A DNA stretch of 64,000 nt from JALQTD01 sp965657495 (GTDB taxonomy: Bacteria > Bacteroidota > Bacteroidia > Flavobacteriales_D > Sanyastnellaceae): NCBI GenBank assembly GCA_965657495.1, contig CBFHPD010000027.1, positions 17,658 to 81,657 on the forward strand, given 5' to 3'. Numbering within the stretch: the stretch's first letter is position 1; the number at the start of each line of letters is the position of its first letter. A program made the translations under genes and the position numbers. The notes under the pieces were generated by a model, which saw only the letters and a program-made list of their open reading frames with translations, was not told where the DNA came from and did not search any database. Below, piece after piece: positions 52,189 to 60,629 of the stretch.

Positions 52189-52935
52189 TCAGCTGTTGGC
52201 CTCGGCTTTGCGTTTGGCCTTCTTCAGTCCCATGTCCCAGCTGATGCCCGCCATCACACTTGATGTGGGCATGGAGGTCGGTTCAACGGTGGTCGAAACG
52301 GAGCCGTCGCCGGCGATGCTCAAGTCCACCACTTGGTCCAATTCTCCGCTTGAAATGTCCGCGTAACGGGCCGTGATGTAAAACCCTTCCGCCATCCGCA
52401 ACCGGAATCCGAATCCCCAGCCGTAATTCCAGGTCGCCCCAAAATCCTGCACCTTCGCATCGCTCAACACGTCCTGAAGCGTGGCGTCGTCCGTGGTGAA
52501 TTCCGTATTCAACACCGCCGCTCGTCCACCTGCAAAGCCGTCTGCAAACGGCTGGAACCACCCCTTGAACGGAGACAGCCGCAGCACATAATGCGCCGTC
52601 AGGAATTGGTTCCTTGCGCGCATGGTCCCCGTTGTGGTGCCGTCAAGGTCGACCTCCGATTCCCAGCTCCCGATGGGTTGATATGCCAAATCAATTCCAC
52701 TTGCCAACAATCCCTTCTCGCCCTTCTTCCGCCACTGCACCCCCGCGCCCCACGTCGCTCCTTCGGGCGTGACTTCCATCAATGTGGATCCTGCTTGGTC
52801 AGCTAAAGCAAACACACTGAATTGTTTCTGCTTCTTTTCTTCGGTGGGTTCGGATGGGGATTGGGCTGCAAGTGTTCCGCCGAAAAGGAGCATCGGAAGG
52901 GCAGATGCGAGGGCCAACATGGTTTGCTTCATCAT
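52189..52935 (-). CDS. Predicted outer-membrane beta-barrel protein, unknown function
   Basis: A 248-residue protein with a signal peptide (~1-24, GGTLAAQ) and a short charged linker (EPTEEKKQKQ). Amphipathic strands follow (TWGAGVQWRKKG, FLTAHYVLRLSPF, NYGWGFGFRLRMAEGFYITA, MAGISWDMGL), typical of small porin-like barrels. I do not recognise the family. The C-terminus is Lys/Ala-rich (KKAKRKAEANS) instead of ending on an aromatic residue. A TACCTTTA box lies four bases before the ATG. Confidence 0.65.
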   Translation of the reverse strand: MMKQTMLALASALPMLLFGGTLAAQSPSEPTEEKKQKQFSVFALADQAGSTLMEVTPEGATWGAGVQWRKKGEKGLLASGIDLAYQPIGSWESEVDLDGTTTGTMRARNQFLTAHYVLRLSPFKGWFQPFADGFAGGRAAVLNTEFTTDDATLQDVLSDAKVQDFGATWNYGWGFGFRLRMAEGFYITARYADISSGELDQVVDLSIAGDGSVSTTVEPTSMPTSSVMAGISWDMGLKKAKRKAEANS

Positions 52936-52939
52936 GGTA

Positions 52940-52947
52940 TAAAGGTA
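52940..52947 (-). promoter_or_regulatory. -7 promoter box before the beta-barrel gene
   Basis: Minus-strand TACCTTTA (7 of 8 to TAnnTTTG) ends four bases before the ATG; minus-strand TTTG at 52969-52972 lies 21 bases upstream, close to the canonical spacing. Confidence 0.5.
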
Positions 52948-52998
52948 AGTAGGTCTCAGAACAACTTACAAATGCCGTGCCAATTGTATCTTGGACGC

Positions 52999-53853
52999 AT
53001 GCGGAAAGTTCTTGTTACGGGTGCAGGGGGGCAGCTCGGCCGCCGGTTGATGGCGCTGGCGAAGGAGGCGGAGTTGGAGGTGGTCGGCCTGGATCGGGCA
53101 GGGTTGGACATCACCCAGCCCGGCGCGGTGGTGTCCGCGTTGCAGGCGATTCAACCGGACGCAGTCATCAATGCAGCGGCTTACACGGCCGTGGACCGGG
53201 CGGAGCAGGAGCAGGCGTTGGCCCACGCGGTCAACGTGGATGGGCCGCGGAATCTGGCAGTGGCATGCGCGGTGCAAGGCGTGGATTTCCTGCACATCAG
53301 CACGGATTACGTCTTCGATGGGGCGAAGAGCGCGGCGTATGTGCCGGCCGATGCGGTGGCTCCGCTCGGGGTGTATGGCCAAACCAAATGGGAGGGCGAA
53401 TCCGCGGTGTTGGCCGCTGGAGACCGCACTTGGGTGGTCCGCGCAGCGTGGCTGTACGACTCTGAAGGCCCCAACTTTTTGCACACCATGCTCCGGCTGG
53501 GGCAGCAGGGCCGTTCCTTGAAGGTGGTGGACGACCAAATCGGCACGCCCACCTCTGCGCACTACTTCGCGGAGGCGCTGCTGGCCTGGGCGGCGGAACC
53601 GGACCGGTGGGCGCCCGGGATTTGGCACTTCGGGCACCGCGGCAGCACGAGCTGGCACGGTTTTGCGGCGGCGATTTTTGAGCAGACAGGGATGGAAGTG
53701 GATTTGGCCCCCTGCCCGACGGAGGCCTATCCCACACCGGCGAAACGCCCCAAGCATTCGCACCTCGACCCCGAGGCGTGGCATGCTGCATGGGGCAAGG
53801 AACCGGTGCATTGGCGCGAGGCCTTGGAGCATTGCATGCGCGACGTGGTGTAA
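52999..53853 (+). CDS. rfbD: dTDP-4-dehydrorhamnose reductase
   Basis: Reduces dTDP-4-keto-L-rhamnose to dTDP-L-rhamnose. A 284-residue short-chain dehydrogenase with nucleotide motif VLVTGAGGQLGRRLM, NAAAYTAVDRAE, HISTDYVFDG and catalytic YGQTKWEGE. ATG 52999 starts the Rossmann fold, five bases after a TATCTTGG word. The first pathway gene rfbA is at 25.9 kb, so the rhamnose genes are dispersed. 24 bases before the phosphohexomutase gene. Confidence 0.95.
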   Translation: MRKVLVTGAGGQLGRRLMALAKEAELEVVGLDRAGLDITQPGAVVSALQAIQPDAVINAAAYTAVDRAEQEQALAHAVNVDGPRNLAVACAVQGVDFLHISTDYVFDGAKSAAYVPADAVAPLGVYGQTKWEGESAVLAAGDRTWVVRAAWLYDSEGPNFLHTMLRLGQQGRSLKVVDDQIGTPTSAHYFAEALLAWAAEPDRWAPGIWHFGHRGSTSWHGFAAAIFEQTGMEVDLAPCPTEAYPTPAKRPKHSHLDPEAWHAAWGKEPVHWREALEHCMRDVV

Positions 53854-53877
53854 CTTGCCGAGCAGAAATTTCAAGCG

Positions 53878-55605
53878 ATGGATCAAGCGGAATTGGAACA
53901 GGAAGTGCGTGTGCGCGCTGCGGCGTGGACGCAACCTCCTTTTGACGAGGCCACCCGGTCGGAAGTGTCGGAGCTCTTGGCGCGCGGCGGCGAGGCCCTC
54001 ATCGACGCGTTCTACACGGATTTGGAGTTTGGGACGGGCGGGCTGCGCGGCGTCATGGGCGTGGGCACGAACCGGATGAACGCCTACACGGTGGGGCAGG
54101 CGAGCCAGGGGTTGGCGCGCTACATTTTGGGCCAAATCCCAGCCGACCAATCCGCGGTGGCCATCGCCCACGATTCCCGCCTGAACAGCCCCTCCTTCGC
54201 CCGCGTCGCAGCAGAAGTGTTCGCGGCCCACGGCATCAAAGCCTACCTGTACGACGGCCTGCGCCCCACCCCGCAGCTCTCCTTCACGGTCCGGGAACTC
54301 GGCTGCACCGCCGGCATCGTCCTGACCGCGAGCCACAATCCGAAGGAGTACAATGGCTACAAAGTGTACTGGGCGGATGGGGGCCAAATCGTTCCCCCGC
54401 AAGACGCCGGCATCATCGCAGAAGTCCGGTCCGTCGCCCTGTCCGACGTGCGAAGCGCTGCGGATTCAACCCTGATTGAAACCATCTCACCTGCCCTCGA
54501 TACCACCTTTCAGGACTACGTGCTCGGCCTCCGCATGGATGCGGACTTGATCGCCCACGGCTCGGACTTGAAGGTGGTCTACACTCCGCTCCACGGAACG
54601 GGGGCGGTTTCGGTGACGCCGGCCCTCCGCGCGGCGGGCTTCCGGGCAGTCCAAGTGGTGCCCGAGCAGGCCGAGCCCGACGGGCATTTCCCCACGGTGC
54701 ACAGCCCCAACCCGGAGGAGGGCGCAGCGCTTTCGGCGGCCATCGCGCTCGCCACTGAGTCCGGCGCCCAGCTCGTCCTCGGGACCGACCCCGACTCCGA
54801 CCGCGTCGGCCTCGCCGTCCGCACGGAAGATGGCGACTACCGGCTGTTGAATGGCAACGAAACCGGTGCCTTGCTTGTGGATTACGTGCTGAATGGACTC
54901 GAGCAGTCCGGCCGCATGCCGGCCCACCCGTTCATCGCCAAGACCATCGTCACTTCGGAGTTGATGGCGGAAATCGGTCGTGCAAGGGGCATTGAAGTGG
55001 TGGAGACCTTGACGGGGTTCAAGTGGATCGCCGCGGCCATCCGCGAGCGCGAAGGCCAGTCCACCTTTGTGGTGGGGGGCGAGGAGAGCTACGGCTACAT
55101 GATCGGCGACCGCGTGCGCGACAAGGATGCGGTGGCGAGCGCGTGCTTGCTGGCGGAGTTGGCGCATACGTGCGGCGGCGATTTGCTCGGCGAGTTGCGC
55201 CGGATTCACGAAACGCATGGTGCGTATCAGGAGGCGTTGGTAAGCCAAACCCTGAAGGGCCGCGCGGGCAAGCAAGCCATTGCCGACCGCATGGCGGGCT
55301 TTCGCTCCGATCCGCCTGCGGCGCTGGCTGGGGATGCGGTGGTGGAATTGCGGGACTATGCGGCGGGCGAGGTGCGGGATTTGGTCACGGGTGCGAGCCG
55401 ACCCACCGGTGTTCCGCCCTCCAATGTCATCCAGTTCGTCACGGCGTCGGGTGCCGTGGTCACTGCGCGCCCAAGCGGCACCGAGCCGAAGATCAAGTTC
55501 TACTTCTCCGTTCGGGCCTCCGCGGACGATGCACGCGCCGACTACGCGGGCACGGTGGCGCATTTGGCCGAGCGCATCGAGGCGTTGAAAGCAGCCTTCG
55601 TCTGA
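53878..55605 (+). CDS. Phosphoglucomutase/phosphomannomutase
   Basis: A 575-residue alpha-D-phosphohexomutase, the long form typical of Bacteroidota and PgcA. Active-site phosphoserine loop TASHNPKEYNGYKVYW, metal loop GTDPDSDRVGLAV, sugar loop GGEESYGYMIGD and phosphate site ARPSGTEPKIKFYF. It interconverts glucose 1- and 6-phosphate (or mannose forms), feeding nucleotide-sugar synthesis such as the dTDP-rhamnose route. Substrate preference cannot be read from sequence. Confidence 0.94.
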   Translation: MDQAELEQEVRVRAAAWTQPPFDEATRSEVSELLARGGEALIDAFYTDLEFGTGGLRGVMGVGTNRMNAYTVGQASQGLARYILGQIPADQSAVAIAHDSRLNSPSFARVAAEVFAAHGIKAYLYDGLRPTPQLSFTVRELGCTAGIVLTASHNPKEYNGYKVYWADGGQIVPPQDAGIIAEVRSVALSDVRSAADSTLIETISPALDTTFQDYVLGLRMDADLIAHGSDLKVVYTPLHGTGAVSVTPALRAAGFRAVQVVPEQAEPDGHFPTVHSPNPEEGAALSAAIALATESGAQLVLGTDPDSDRVGLAVRTEDGDYRLLNGNETGALLVDYVLNGLEQSGRMPAHPFIAKTIVTSELMAEIGRARGIEVVETLTGFKWIAAAIREREGQSTFVVGGEESYGYMIGDRVRDKDAVASACLLAELAHTCGGDLLGELRRIHETHGAYQEALVSQTLKGRAGKQAIADRMAGFRSDPPAALAGDAVVELRDYAAGEVRDLVTGASRPTGVPPSNVIQFVTASGAVVTARPSGTEPKIKFYFSVRASADDARADYAGTVAHLAERIEALKAAFV

Positions 55606-55606
55606 G

Positions 55607-56185
55607 TCACCGGTTTTCGAGCGCCTCCACGCCTTCGCGCAGGTTGTCGAGGCCTTCTTCAGCCTGTTCTCTGGCGCGCTCGAGGAAGCCTTTTTGGCTC
55701 ATCTCAGGCACCAGCCACGAGGCCATGTCCGCCACCACGGGGTACAACACCGCCCGGCGCACCTGATCCTTCGGCAGCCACTCGTCGCGCCCAAATGCCG
55801 CGTTCAAAAAGTAGATGACCACGCTCAACAGCAAGCCCACCTTCGCCACCCCGAGCACCGCGCCCAGGGCCTTGTTAGCCAATCCCAACGCGACCAAATC
55901 GACGGCCTTTTCCAGCACCTTGCCCAACAGGTAAACCCCGAGCAACACCGCCAAGAAGGCGATCAGGAAGCTCAGTCCGTGCAAGGTCGATGCTTTCACA
56001 TCGATGCTTCCGCGCAACATTTCGGCCACCCGATCGGCCCCGTGGTACCCGGCGTACAGGCCCGCCACCAAGCCCACCAGCGTCGCCACCTCGATGATGA
56101 GGCCCTTTCGGAACCCGCGCCATGCGGCGAGCACAAGCGGAATGGCGAGCGCCACATCGATGAAGGTCCAGACCGGTTCTTCCAT
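55607..56185 (-). CDS. CvpA-family membrane protein
   Basis: A 192-residue membrane protein with four hydrophobic segments (VALAIPLVLAAW, IIEVATLVGLVAGLYAGY, FLIAFLAVLLGVYLLGKVL, VLGVAKVGLLLSVVIYFL) and the GFRKGLIIE and NKALGAVLGVAKVGL motifs of the CvpA/colicin V production family. Function is unclear in most bacteria. Start 56185 (MEEPVWTF) is favoured because TACCTTCA lies six bases upstream and is itself inside the longer frame that begins at 56203. Confidence 0.85.
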   Translation of the reverse strand: MEEPVWTFIDVALAIPLVLAAWRGFRKGLIIEVATLVGLVAGLYAGYHGADRVAEMLRGSIDVKASTLHGLSFLIAFLAVLLGVYLLGKVLEKAVDLVALGLANKALGAVLGVAKVGLLLSVVIYFLNAAFGRDEWLPKDQVRRAVLYPVVADMASWLVPEMSQKGFLERAREQAEEGLDNLREGVEALENR

Positions 56186-56213
56186 GTCGTGAAGGTATGC
56201 CATCTTGCACCTC

Positions 56214-56690
56214 ATGTTCAAACTACGTCCCGCCACCGCGGCCGATGCTCCGGCCATGCACGCCCTGATTGTCGAACTGGCCATTTACGAACGGGAGCCC
56301 GAAGCGGTCGAAGTGACGGCGGCGGAGTTGGCGGATGATGGGTTTGGGGAGGACCCGGCGTACGGGGCCTTCGTGGTGGAGGACGCGGAGCACGGGGTGT
56401 TTGGGATGGCGCTGTTTTACGAGAAGTACAGCACGTGGAAGGGGCGGTGCCTGTACTTGGAGGACCTGGTGGTCACAGCTCCCCAGCGCGGCCGTGGGGC
56501 AGGGCTGGCGCTCTTCAAGGCCGTGGCTGCCGAGGCCGCGAACCGCGGCTGCCGCCGGATGGAATGGCAGGTCTTGGACTGGAATGAGCCCGCGATCACT
56601 TTCTACAAAGGCCTCGGCGCGGAGCTCGATCCGGCGTGGGTGAACGGGCGGCTCGTGGGGGCGACTTTGCAAAGTTTTGGCCCACACTGA
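56214..56690 (+). CDS. GNAT-family N-acetyltransferase
   Basis: A 158-residue GNAT protein: LRPATAADAPAMHALIVELA at the N-terminus, strand LYLEDLVVTAPQRGRGAGLALFKAVA with the acetyl-CoA loop (QRGRGAG), and VLDWNEPAITFYKGLGAEL at the end. It resembles the spermidine/diamine acetyltransferase-like group (IYEREPEAVEVTAAELADD). The substrate is unknown. ATG 56214 is preferred; an in-frame TTG at 56205 also exists. Confidence 0.88.
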   Translation: MFKLRPATAADAPAMHALIVELAIYEREPEAVEVTAAELADDGFGEDPAYGAFVVEDAEHGVFGMALFYEKYSTWKGRCLYLEDLVVTAPQRGRGAGLALFKAVAAEAANRGCRRMEWQVLDWNEPAITFYKGLGAELDPAWVNGRLVGATLQSFGPH

Positions 56691-56699
56691 CACAAATCG

Positions 56700-56730
56700 T
56701 TTGCAATCGGGACATTTTTCCTTAACATTG
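56700..56730 (+). promoter_or_regulatory. Promoter of the candidate small RNA (TTTG-N19-TAACATTG)
   Basis: TTTG at 56700-56703, 19 bases, then TAACATTG at 56723-56730 (7 of 8 to TAnnTTTG). This is the best full -33/-7 promoter match I found in the window, and it points at a non-coding stretch. Confidence 0.6.
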
Positions 56731-56734
56731 GACC

Positions 56735-56841
56735 TGCCAGCGGATTGGTCTCCCTGGTGTGGTAGCGAACGACCGTCCCGAGAGGGGAGGGTTGTTCAGT
56801 TCAATGTCTAGTGGAGCGGGACGTGGTCCCGCTCTTCTTTT
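56735..56841 (+). ncRNA. Candidate structured small RNA, about 105 nt
   Basis: Between the promoter and a strong terminator lies a sequence with no plausible ORF and clear structure. GAACGACC (56767-56774) pairs with GGTTGTTC (56790-56797), extended by TCCC/GGGA and closed by a GAGA loop. A weaker CCAG...CTGG pairing lies 5' of it (56737-56757). No plus-strand gene follows, so it is not a leader. Possible classes are a 6S-like RNA or another Flavobacteria small RNA; I cannot assign it. The boundaries are inferred. Confidence 0.55.
56814..56841 (+). terminator. Intrinsic terminator of the candidate small RNA
   Basis: GAGCGGGAC-GTG-GTCCCGCTC, a perfect nine-pair stem with a three-base loop, followed by TTCTTTTT. 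It forms the 3' end of the candidate RNA. Confidence 0.85.
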
Positions 56842-56870
56842 TGCCCCCGTTTTCATGCCAAACAGTGGCA

Positions 56871-56901
56871 AAAAAAAACCACCGACATGCGGTGGTTTTT
56901 T
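56871..56901 (-). terminator. Intrinsic terminator after the DUF2795 gene
   Basis: CCACCG-ACATG-CGGTGG with an A-tract on the left and a T-tract on the right, so it can act on both strands. It lies 22 bases past the stop of the minus-strand DUF2795 gene. Confidence 0.8.
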
Positions 56902-56916
56902 GATCGGCTCAGGCCG

Positions 56917-57138
56917 TCAGTACTCGTCTTCGTTGAAGAAGAAATCCTCTTTCGAAGGGTAATCCGGCCAAATGTCCTCGATGGTTTCGAAGGCATCACC
57001 TTCGTCCTCAAGCTGCTGCAAGTTTTCCACCACTTCCAAGGGTGCGCCCGTGCGCAAGGCGAAGTCAATGAGCTCGTCTTTCGAAGCGGGCCAGGGTGCG
57101 TCCTCCAAATAGGAGGCCAATTCGAGTGTCCAATACAT
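56917..57138 (-). CDS. DUF2795 small acidic protein
   Basis: A 73-residue acidic protein of the DUF2795 family, highly conserved in Flavobacteriia. Pattern: MYWTLELASYLEDAPWPASK, then ELIDFALRTGAPLEVVENL and a very acidic C-terminus (WPDYPSKEDFFFNEDEY). The N-terminal half resembles a small helical DNA- or protein-binding fold, but no function is established. Start at MYWTLE (57138); upstream in-frame residues are not conserved in type. Flanked by its own terminator. Confidence 0.93.
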   Translation of the reverse strand: MYWTLELASYLEDAPWPASKDELIDFALRTGAPLEVVENLQQLEDEGDAFETIEDIWPDYPSKEDFFFNEDEY

Positions 57139-57259
57139 GGCAAACGGGTTAGCGAAGCATCGCGTTTCAGCGCGCAAAAATAGACGAATCGCTTGGCGAT
57201 GCAAACGCAGTTTGCTTGCGATAACGATTTGGGGATGAAAAAGGTTTCAAGCCGGAGCG

Positions 57260-57802
57260 TTATTTGCTCCACAAGACCTCGTCGGTGCCCGATTGTTTTG
57301 AAATCCAACGGCCCCAAACAAAGAACACATCGCTCAACCGGTTCACGTAAGCTGGAACGAGGGCGGGCACGTCCGCATGGCCCGCCAAGGCCACGAGCCG
57401 CCGCTCTGCCCGCCGCGCCACCGTGCGGCACACGTGAGCTGCCGCCACGGCGGGGTGACCACCGGGCAAGATGAAGGACCGCAACTCCGGCAGCTGCGCG
57501 TCCCGCTCGTCCATCCACGCCTCCATCTCGGCGATGCGCCCTTCGGGAAGCGGCGGCAAGTGCTGCGCCATCTCCGGATCGACGGTGGCCAAGTGGCTGC
57601 CGAGATTGAACAGGTCGTTTTGCAACCGCCGCACCCACCCCCGGTCATCCGCGCAGATTTCGTGCTCGCCCAGCGCCCCCAAGAACGCATTCAACTCGTC
57701 CAAGGTGCCGTACGCTTCCAGCCTCAAATCATCCTTGTTCACCCGCTGCCCACCAAAAAGTGCCGTGGTGCCATCGTCCCCCGTTCGCGTGTAAATGCGC
57801 AT
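57260..57802 (-). CDS. PduO-type cob(I)alamin adenosyltransferase
   Basis: A 180-residue enzyme that transfers the adenosyl group of ATP to cob(I)alamin, giving adenosylcobalamin. The ATP-binding N-terminus is IYTRTGDDGTTALFGGQRVNKD, with YGTLDELNAFLG and the C-terminal PAYVNRLSDVFFVWGR. It implies a B12-dependent enzyme such as methylmalonyl-CoA mutase elsewhere in the genome. Transcribed alone, divergent from the dCMP deaminase gene. Confidence 0.94.
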   Translation of the reverse strand: MRIYTRTGDDGTTALFGGQRVNKDDLRLEAYGTLDELNAFLGALGEHEICADDRGWVRRLQNDLFNLGSHLATVDPEMAQHLPPLPEGRIAEMEAWMDERDAQLPELRSFILPGGHPAVAAAHVCRTVARRAERRLVALAGHADVPALVPAYVNRLSDVFFVWGRWISKQSGTDEVLWSK

Positions 57803-57848
57803 GTTGCAATGTTTGTGAACTCGAAACTACGAACCGGCGGCTGAATCC

Positions 57849-57856
57849 TACCTTTG
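57849..57856 (+). promoter_or_regulatory. -7 promoter box of the dCMP deaminase gene
   Basis: TACCTTTG, a full TAnnTTTG match, lies 21 bases before the GTG start. Confidence 0.5.
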
Positions 57857-57877
57857 GCCTAGCAAAAACGCACCCAC

Positions 57878-58351
57878 GTGAACCCGACCGCGACTCCGAA
57901 ACAACTGCGATACGACCGCGCCTACATGCGGATGGCTGCGGAATGGGCGCGGCTCTCCCACTGCGAGCGCAAGCAAGTGGGCGCCTTGATTGTCAAAGAC
58001 CGGATGATCATCGCCGACGGCTTCAACGGGGCGCCCTCGGGATTTCCGAATCCCTGTGAGGACACCCACGGCGACACCCACTGGTACGTGCTGCACGCCG
58101 AGGCAAACGCCATTACCAAGCTCGCCCGTTCGAACAACGCTTCGGTCGGCGCCACGCTCTACATCACCCTGTCCCCTTGCCGCGAGTGCGCCAAGCTCAT
58201 CCACCAAGCCGGCATCACCCGCGTGGTGTACCGCGACGCCTACAAGGACGTCAGCGGCTTGGCGTTCCTGACGTCGGCCGGCGTGGAGGTCATGGCGCTT
58301 GAAGGAGACGGAACCCCACTCATTGAACAGACGGACTGCCATGGCTGTTGA
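57878..58351 (+). CDS. Deoxycytidylate deaminase (ComEB-like)
   Basis: A 157-residue zinc deaminase converting dCMP to dUMP for thymidylate synthesis. Zinc site His in YVLHAEANAI with catalytic Glu, and cysteines in SPCRECAKLIHQAGI. The N-terminus KQLRYDRAYMRMAAEWARLS and KQVGALIVKDRMIIADGFNG are typical of the Flavobacteria enzyme. The start is GTG at 57878, since the conserved N-terminus precedes the first in-frame ATG. It overlaps the S41 protease gene by 11 bases. Confidence 0.92.
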   Translation: MNPTATPKQLRYDRAYMRMAAEWARLSHCERKQVGALIVKDRMIIADGFNGAPSGFPNPCEDTHGDTHWYVLHAEANAITKLARSNNASVGATLYITLSPCRECAKLIHQAGITRVVYRDAYKDVSGLAFLTSAGVEVMALEGDGTPLIEQTDCHGC

Positions 58352-60011
58352 ACCCGGAATGGAACCACAACCGCGCCCCGCTTGGACCCCGTTGGCGTTC
58401 TCCGCTGTGTTGGTGCTGGGCATTTGGCTCGGCATGGGCATGGAGGGGGGCGATGCGCGCTCGGCCTTGTTGGGGGGGACGACGGAGCGCGGCCGTTTGG
58501 TCCACATCCTCGACCGCATCGAGGACACGTACGTTGACCCGGTGATGCGCGAGGAGTTGGAGGCGGTGGCGCTGGAAGCCATTTTAGAAGAACTGGACCC
58601 CCATTCGTATTACTTCTCGGAAGCGGAGTTGGCGGCGATGGCCGAGCCGATGGAGGGGAATTTCGAGGGGGTGGGCATCGAATTCATGATCCAACGCGAC
58701 ACGCTCATGGTGGTGGACGCCATTGCGGGCGGGCCTTCCGAGCAGGCGGGCATTGCGGCCGGTGACCGGATTGTGGCGGTGGACAGCGTGGCCATTTCGG
58801 GGCCGGATTTGACGAATGCGGAGGTAGTCAAGTTGTTGAAAGGCCCCCGGGGGACGGAGGTGCGCTTGGGCTTGTTGCGGCGGAACGTGCCGTTTGAAGT
58901 GACGATTGAGCGCGATCGCATCCCGATTCACAGCGTGGTGAGCGCATTCCGTGCTGCAGGCCAAACAGGTTACATCAAAGTCATCCGCTTCGCCTCCAAC
59001 ACCTTTGAAGAGTTCTCCGCAGCCATGCAAACCCTCACCGAAGCCGGCTGTTCACAAGTCGTGGTGGACCTGCGAGGCAACGGCGGCGGCTACCTGAACG
59101 CGGTCATCCCCATGGTGGAAGGCTTCCTGAAAAAGGGCACGCCCATCGTCTACACCGAAGGCGTCCATTCCCGCCGCCGCGATTACACCGCCAACCGCAC
59201 GGGGCCTTGGGCGGAATGGGACGTTGCCGTGCTGATCGATGAGTCCTCCGCTTCGGCGAGTGAAATCTTTGCAGGGGCCATCCAAGACAACGACCGTGGC
59301 ATCGTGGTCGGCCGGCGGAGCTTCGGAAAGGGACTCGTGCAGGAGGAGTTTGGCATCCCGGATGCCGGGGCGTTGCGCCTGACCGTGGCCCGGTTCCACA
59401 CCCCAACCGGCCGCGCCATCCAAAAGCCCTACGGCGCCTATGAAGACGATTTCACCGAGCGCTTCGACCACGGGGAGTTGTTCCACGTCGACAGCATTCC
59501 CACCGTGGATTCCCTGCGGTACGAAACCCCCGCAGGCCGGGTGGTGTACGGCGGCGGTGGCATTTCCCCCGATTTCTTCGTTCCTTACGATACGCTGGCG
59601 AACTCGGCGTGGTTAGGGGAGTTGAACTGGTGGGGCGTGTTGCGGGACGTGGCCTTTGAGTACGTGGACGCACACCGGGAGGAATTGGAGCAGGGCGGGG
59701 CGTCGCGGGAGGCGCATGTGGGCCCCGCGCTCGACTTGCTGATGGAACGGGCCGAGGAGTGGGCGGTGCACGGGGCGCCGGCGAGCGAGGAGGAACGCGC
59801 CGCGGTGGAGCAGCGGCTTTGGGCCCAAATCGCGCGCAACCTCTCCGGAGACGAGGGGTTCTACCAAGAACTCCTCCAAGGGGATGCTACCTTTGACCGC
59901 GCGTTGGAGTTGCTGCAGCAGTCGGCGGCTTGGGCCGTGGTGGAGGGGAAGGTGGTTTTGGCCCATCAATCTCCTGAAGATCAATCGATTCATCATAATT
60001 TGAACCTATAA
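58341..60011 (+). CDS. S41-family C-terminal processing peptidase
   Basis: A 556-residue envelope protease with an N-terminal membrane anchor (LAFSAVLVLGIWLGMGM). A helical region ~45-95, PDZ domain ~105-185 (GVGIEFMIQRDTLMVVDAIA) and S41 catalytic domain ~200-370. Catalytic Ser lies in DESSASASEIFAGAIQDN (around residues 302-306) and Lys in RRSFGKGLVQEEF. The C-terminal extension (~400-556) is helical. It probably processes periplasmic substrates. ATG 58341 or 58359 are both possible. Confidence 0.92.
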   Translation: MAVEPGMEPQPRPAWTPLAFSAVLVLGIWLGMGMEGGDARSALLGGTTERGRLVHILDRIEDTYVDPVMREELEAVALEAILEELDPHSYYFSEAELAAMAEPMEGNFEGVGIEFMIQRDTLMVVDAIAGGPSEQAGIAAGDRIVAVDSVAISGPDLTNAEVVKLLKGPRGTEVRLGLLRRNVPFEVTIERDRIPIHSVVSAFRAAGQTGYIKVIRFASNTFEEFSAAMQTLTEAGCSQVVVDLRGNGGGYLNAVIPMVEGFLKKGTPIVYTEGVHSRRRDYTANRTGPWAEWDVAVLIDESSASASEIFAGAIQDNDRGIVVGRRSFGKGLVQEEFGIPDAGALRLTVARFHTPTGRAIQKPYGAYEDDFTERFDHGELFHVDSIPTVDSLRYETPAGRVVYGGGGISPDFFVPYDTLANSAWLGELNWWGVLRDVAFEYVDAHREELEQGGASREAHVGPALDLLMERAEEWAVHGAPASEEERAAVEQRLWAQIARNLSGDEGFYQELLQGDATFDRALELLQQSAAWAVVEGKVVLAHQSPEDQSIHHNLNL

Positions 60012-60023
60012 ACACCCAACAAC

Positions 60024-60629
60024 ATGGCTTTCGAACTGCCCCAATTGCCCTACGCGACGGACGCGCTTGAACCGCACATCGATGCGCGGACCATGGAGAT
60101 CCACCACGGCAAGCACCACGCCGGTTACACAAACAACCTGAATGCAGCCATCGCCGGCACGGACCTCGAGGGGAAATCCATCGAGGAGCTCCTCGCGAAC
60201 CACGTCGACAACGCGGCCATCCGCAACAACGGCGGCGGTTACTTCAACCACGACCTCTTCTGGAAGGTCATGAGCCCGAATGGTGGCGGCGCGCCGACGG
60301 GCGACCTCGCTGCGGCGATCGACAGCGACCTCGGCGGCCTCGACGCCTTCAAAGACGCGTTTTCCAAAGCGGCGGCGACGCGCTTCGGTTCCGGCTGGGC
60401 GTGGTTGTGCGTGAAGGACGGCAAGTTGGAAGTGTGCTCTTCTGCTAACCAGGACAACCCGCTGATGCCGGGCGTCGGTTGCGGCGGAACCCCCATCCTC
60501 GGCTTGGATGTGTGGGAACACGCGTACTACTTGAACTACCAGAACCGCCGTCCCGACTACATCTCGGCGTTCTTTAACGTCATCAATTGGGACGAGGTGT
60601 CGGCGCGTTACGCAGCGGCACGCGGGTGA
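60024..60629 (+). CDS. Superoxide dismutase (Fe/Mn family, Mn-type residues)
   Basis: A 201-residue cytoplasmic enzyme that dismutes superoxide. Metal ligands in ARTMEIHHGKHHAGY (His), GGYFNHDLFWKVM (His) and GLDVWEHAYYLNY (Asp, His). GGGYFNHD with the Gln in SANQDNPLM matches the Mn-type arrangement, though cambialistic use is possible. No signal peptide. Its TGA overlaps the ispD GTG start (GTGA). Confidence 0.95.
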   Translation: MAFELPQLPYATDALEPHIDARTMEIHHGKHHAGYTNNLNAAIAGTDLEGKSIEELLANHVDNAAIRNNGGGYFNHDLFWKVMSPNGGGAPTGDLAAAIDSDLGGLDAFKDAFSKAAATRFGSGWAWLCVKDGKLEVCSSANQDNPLMPGVGCGGTPILGLDVWEHAYYLNYQNRRPDYISAFFNVINWDEVSARYAAARG

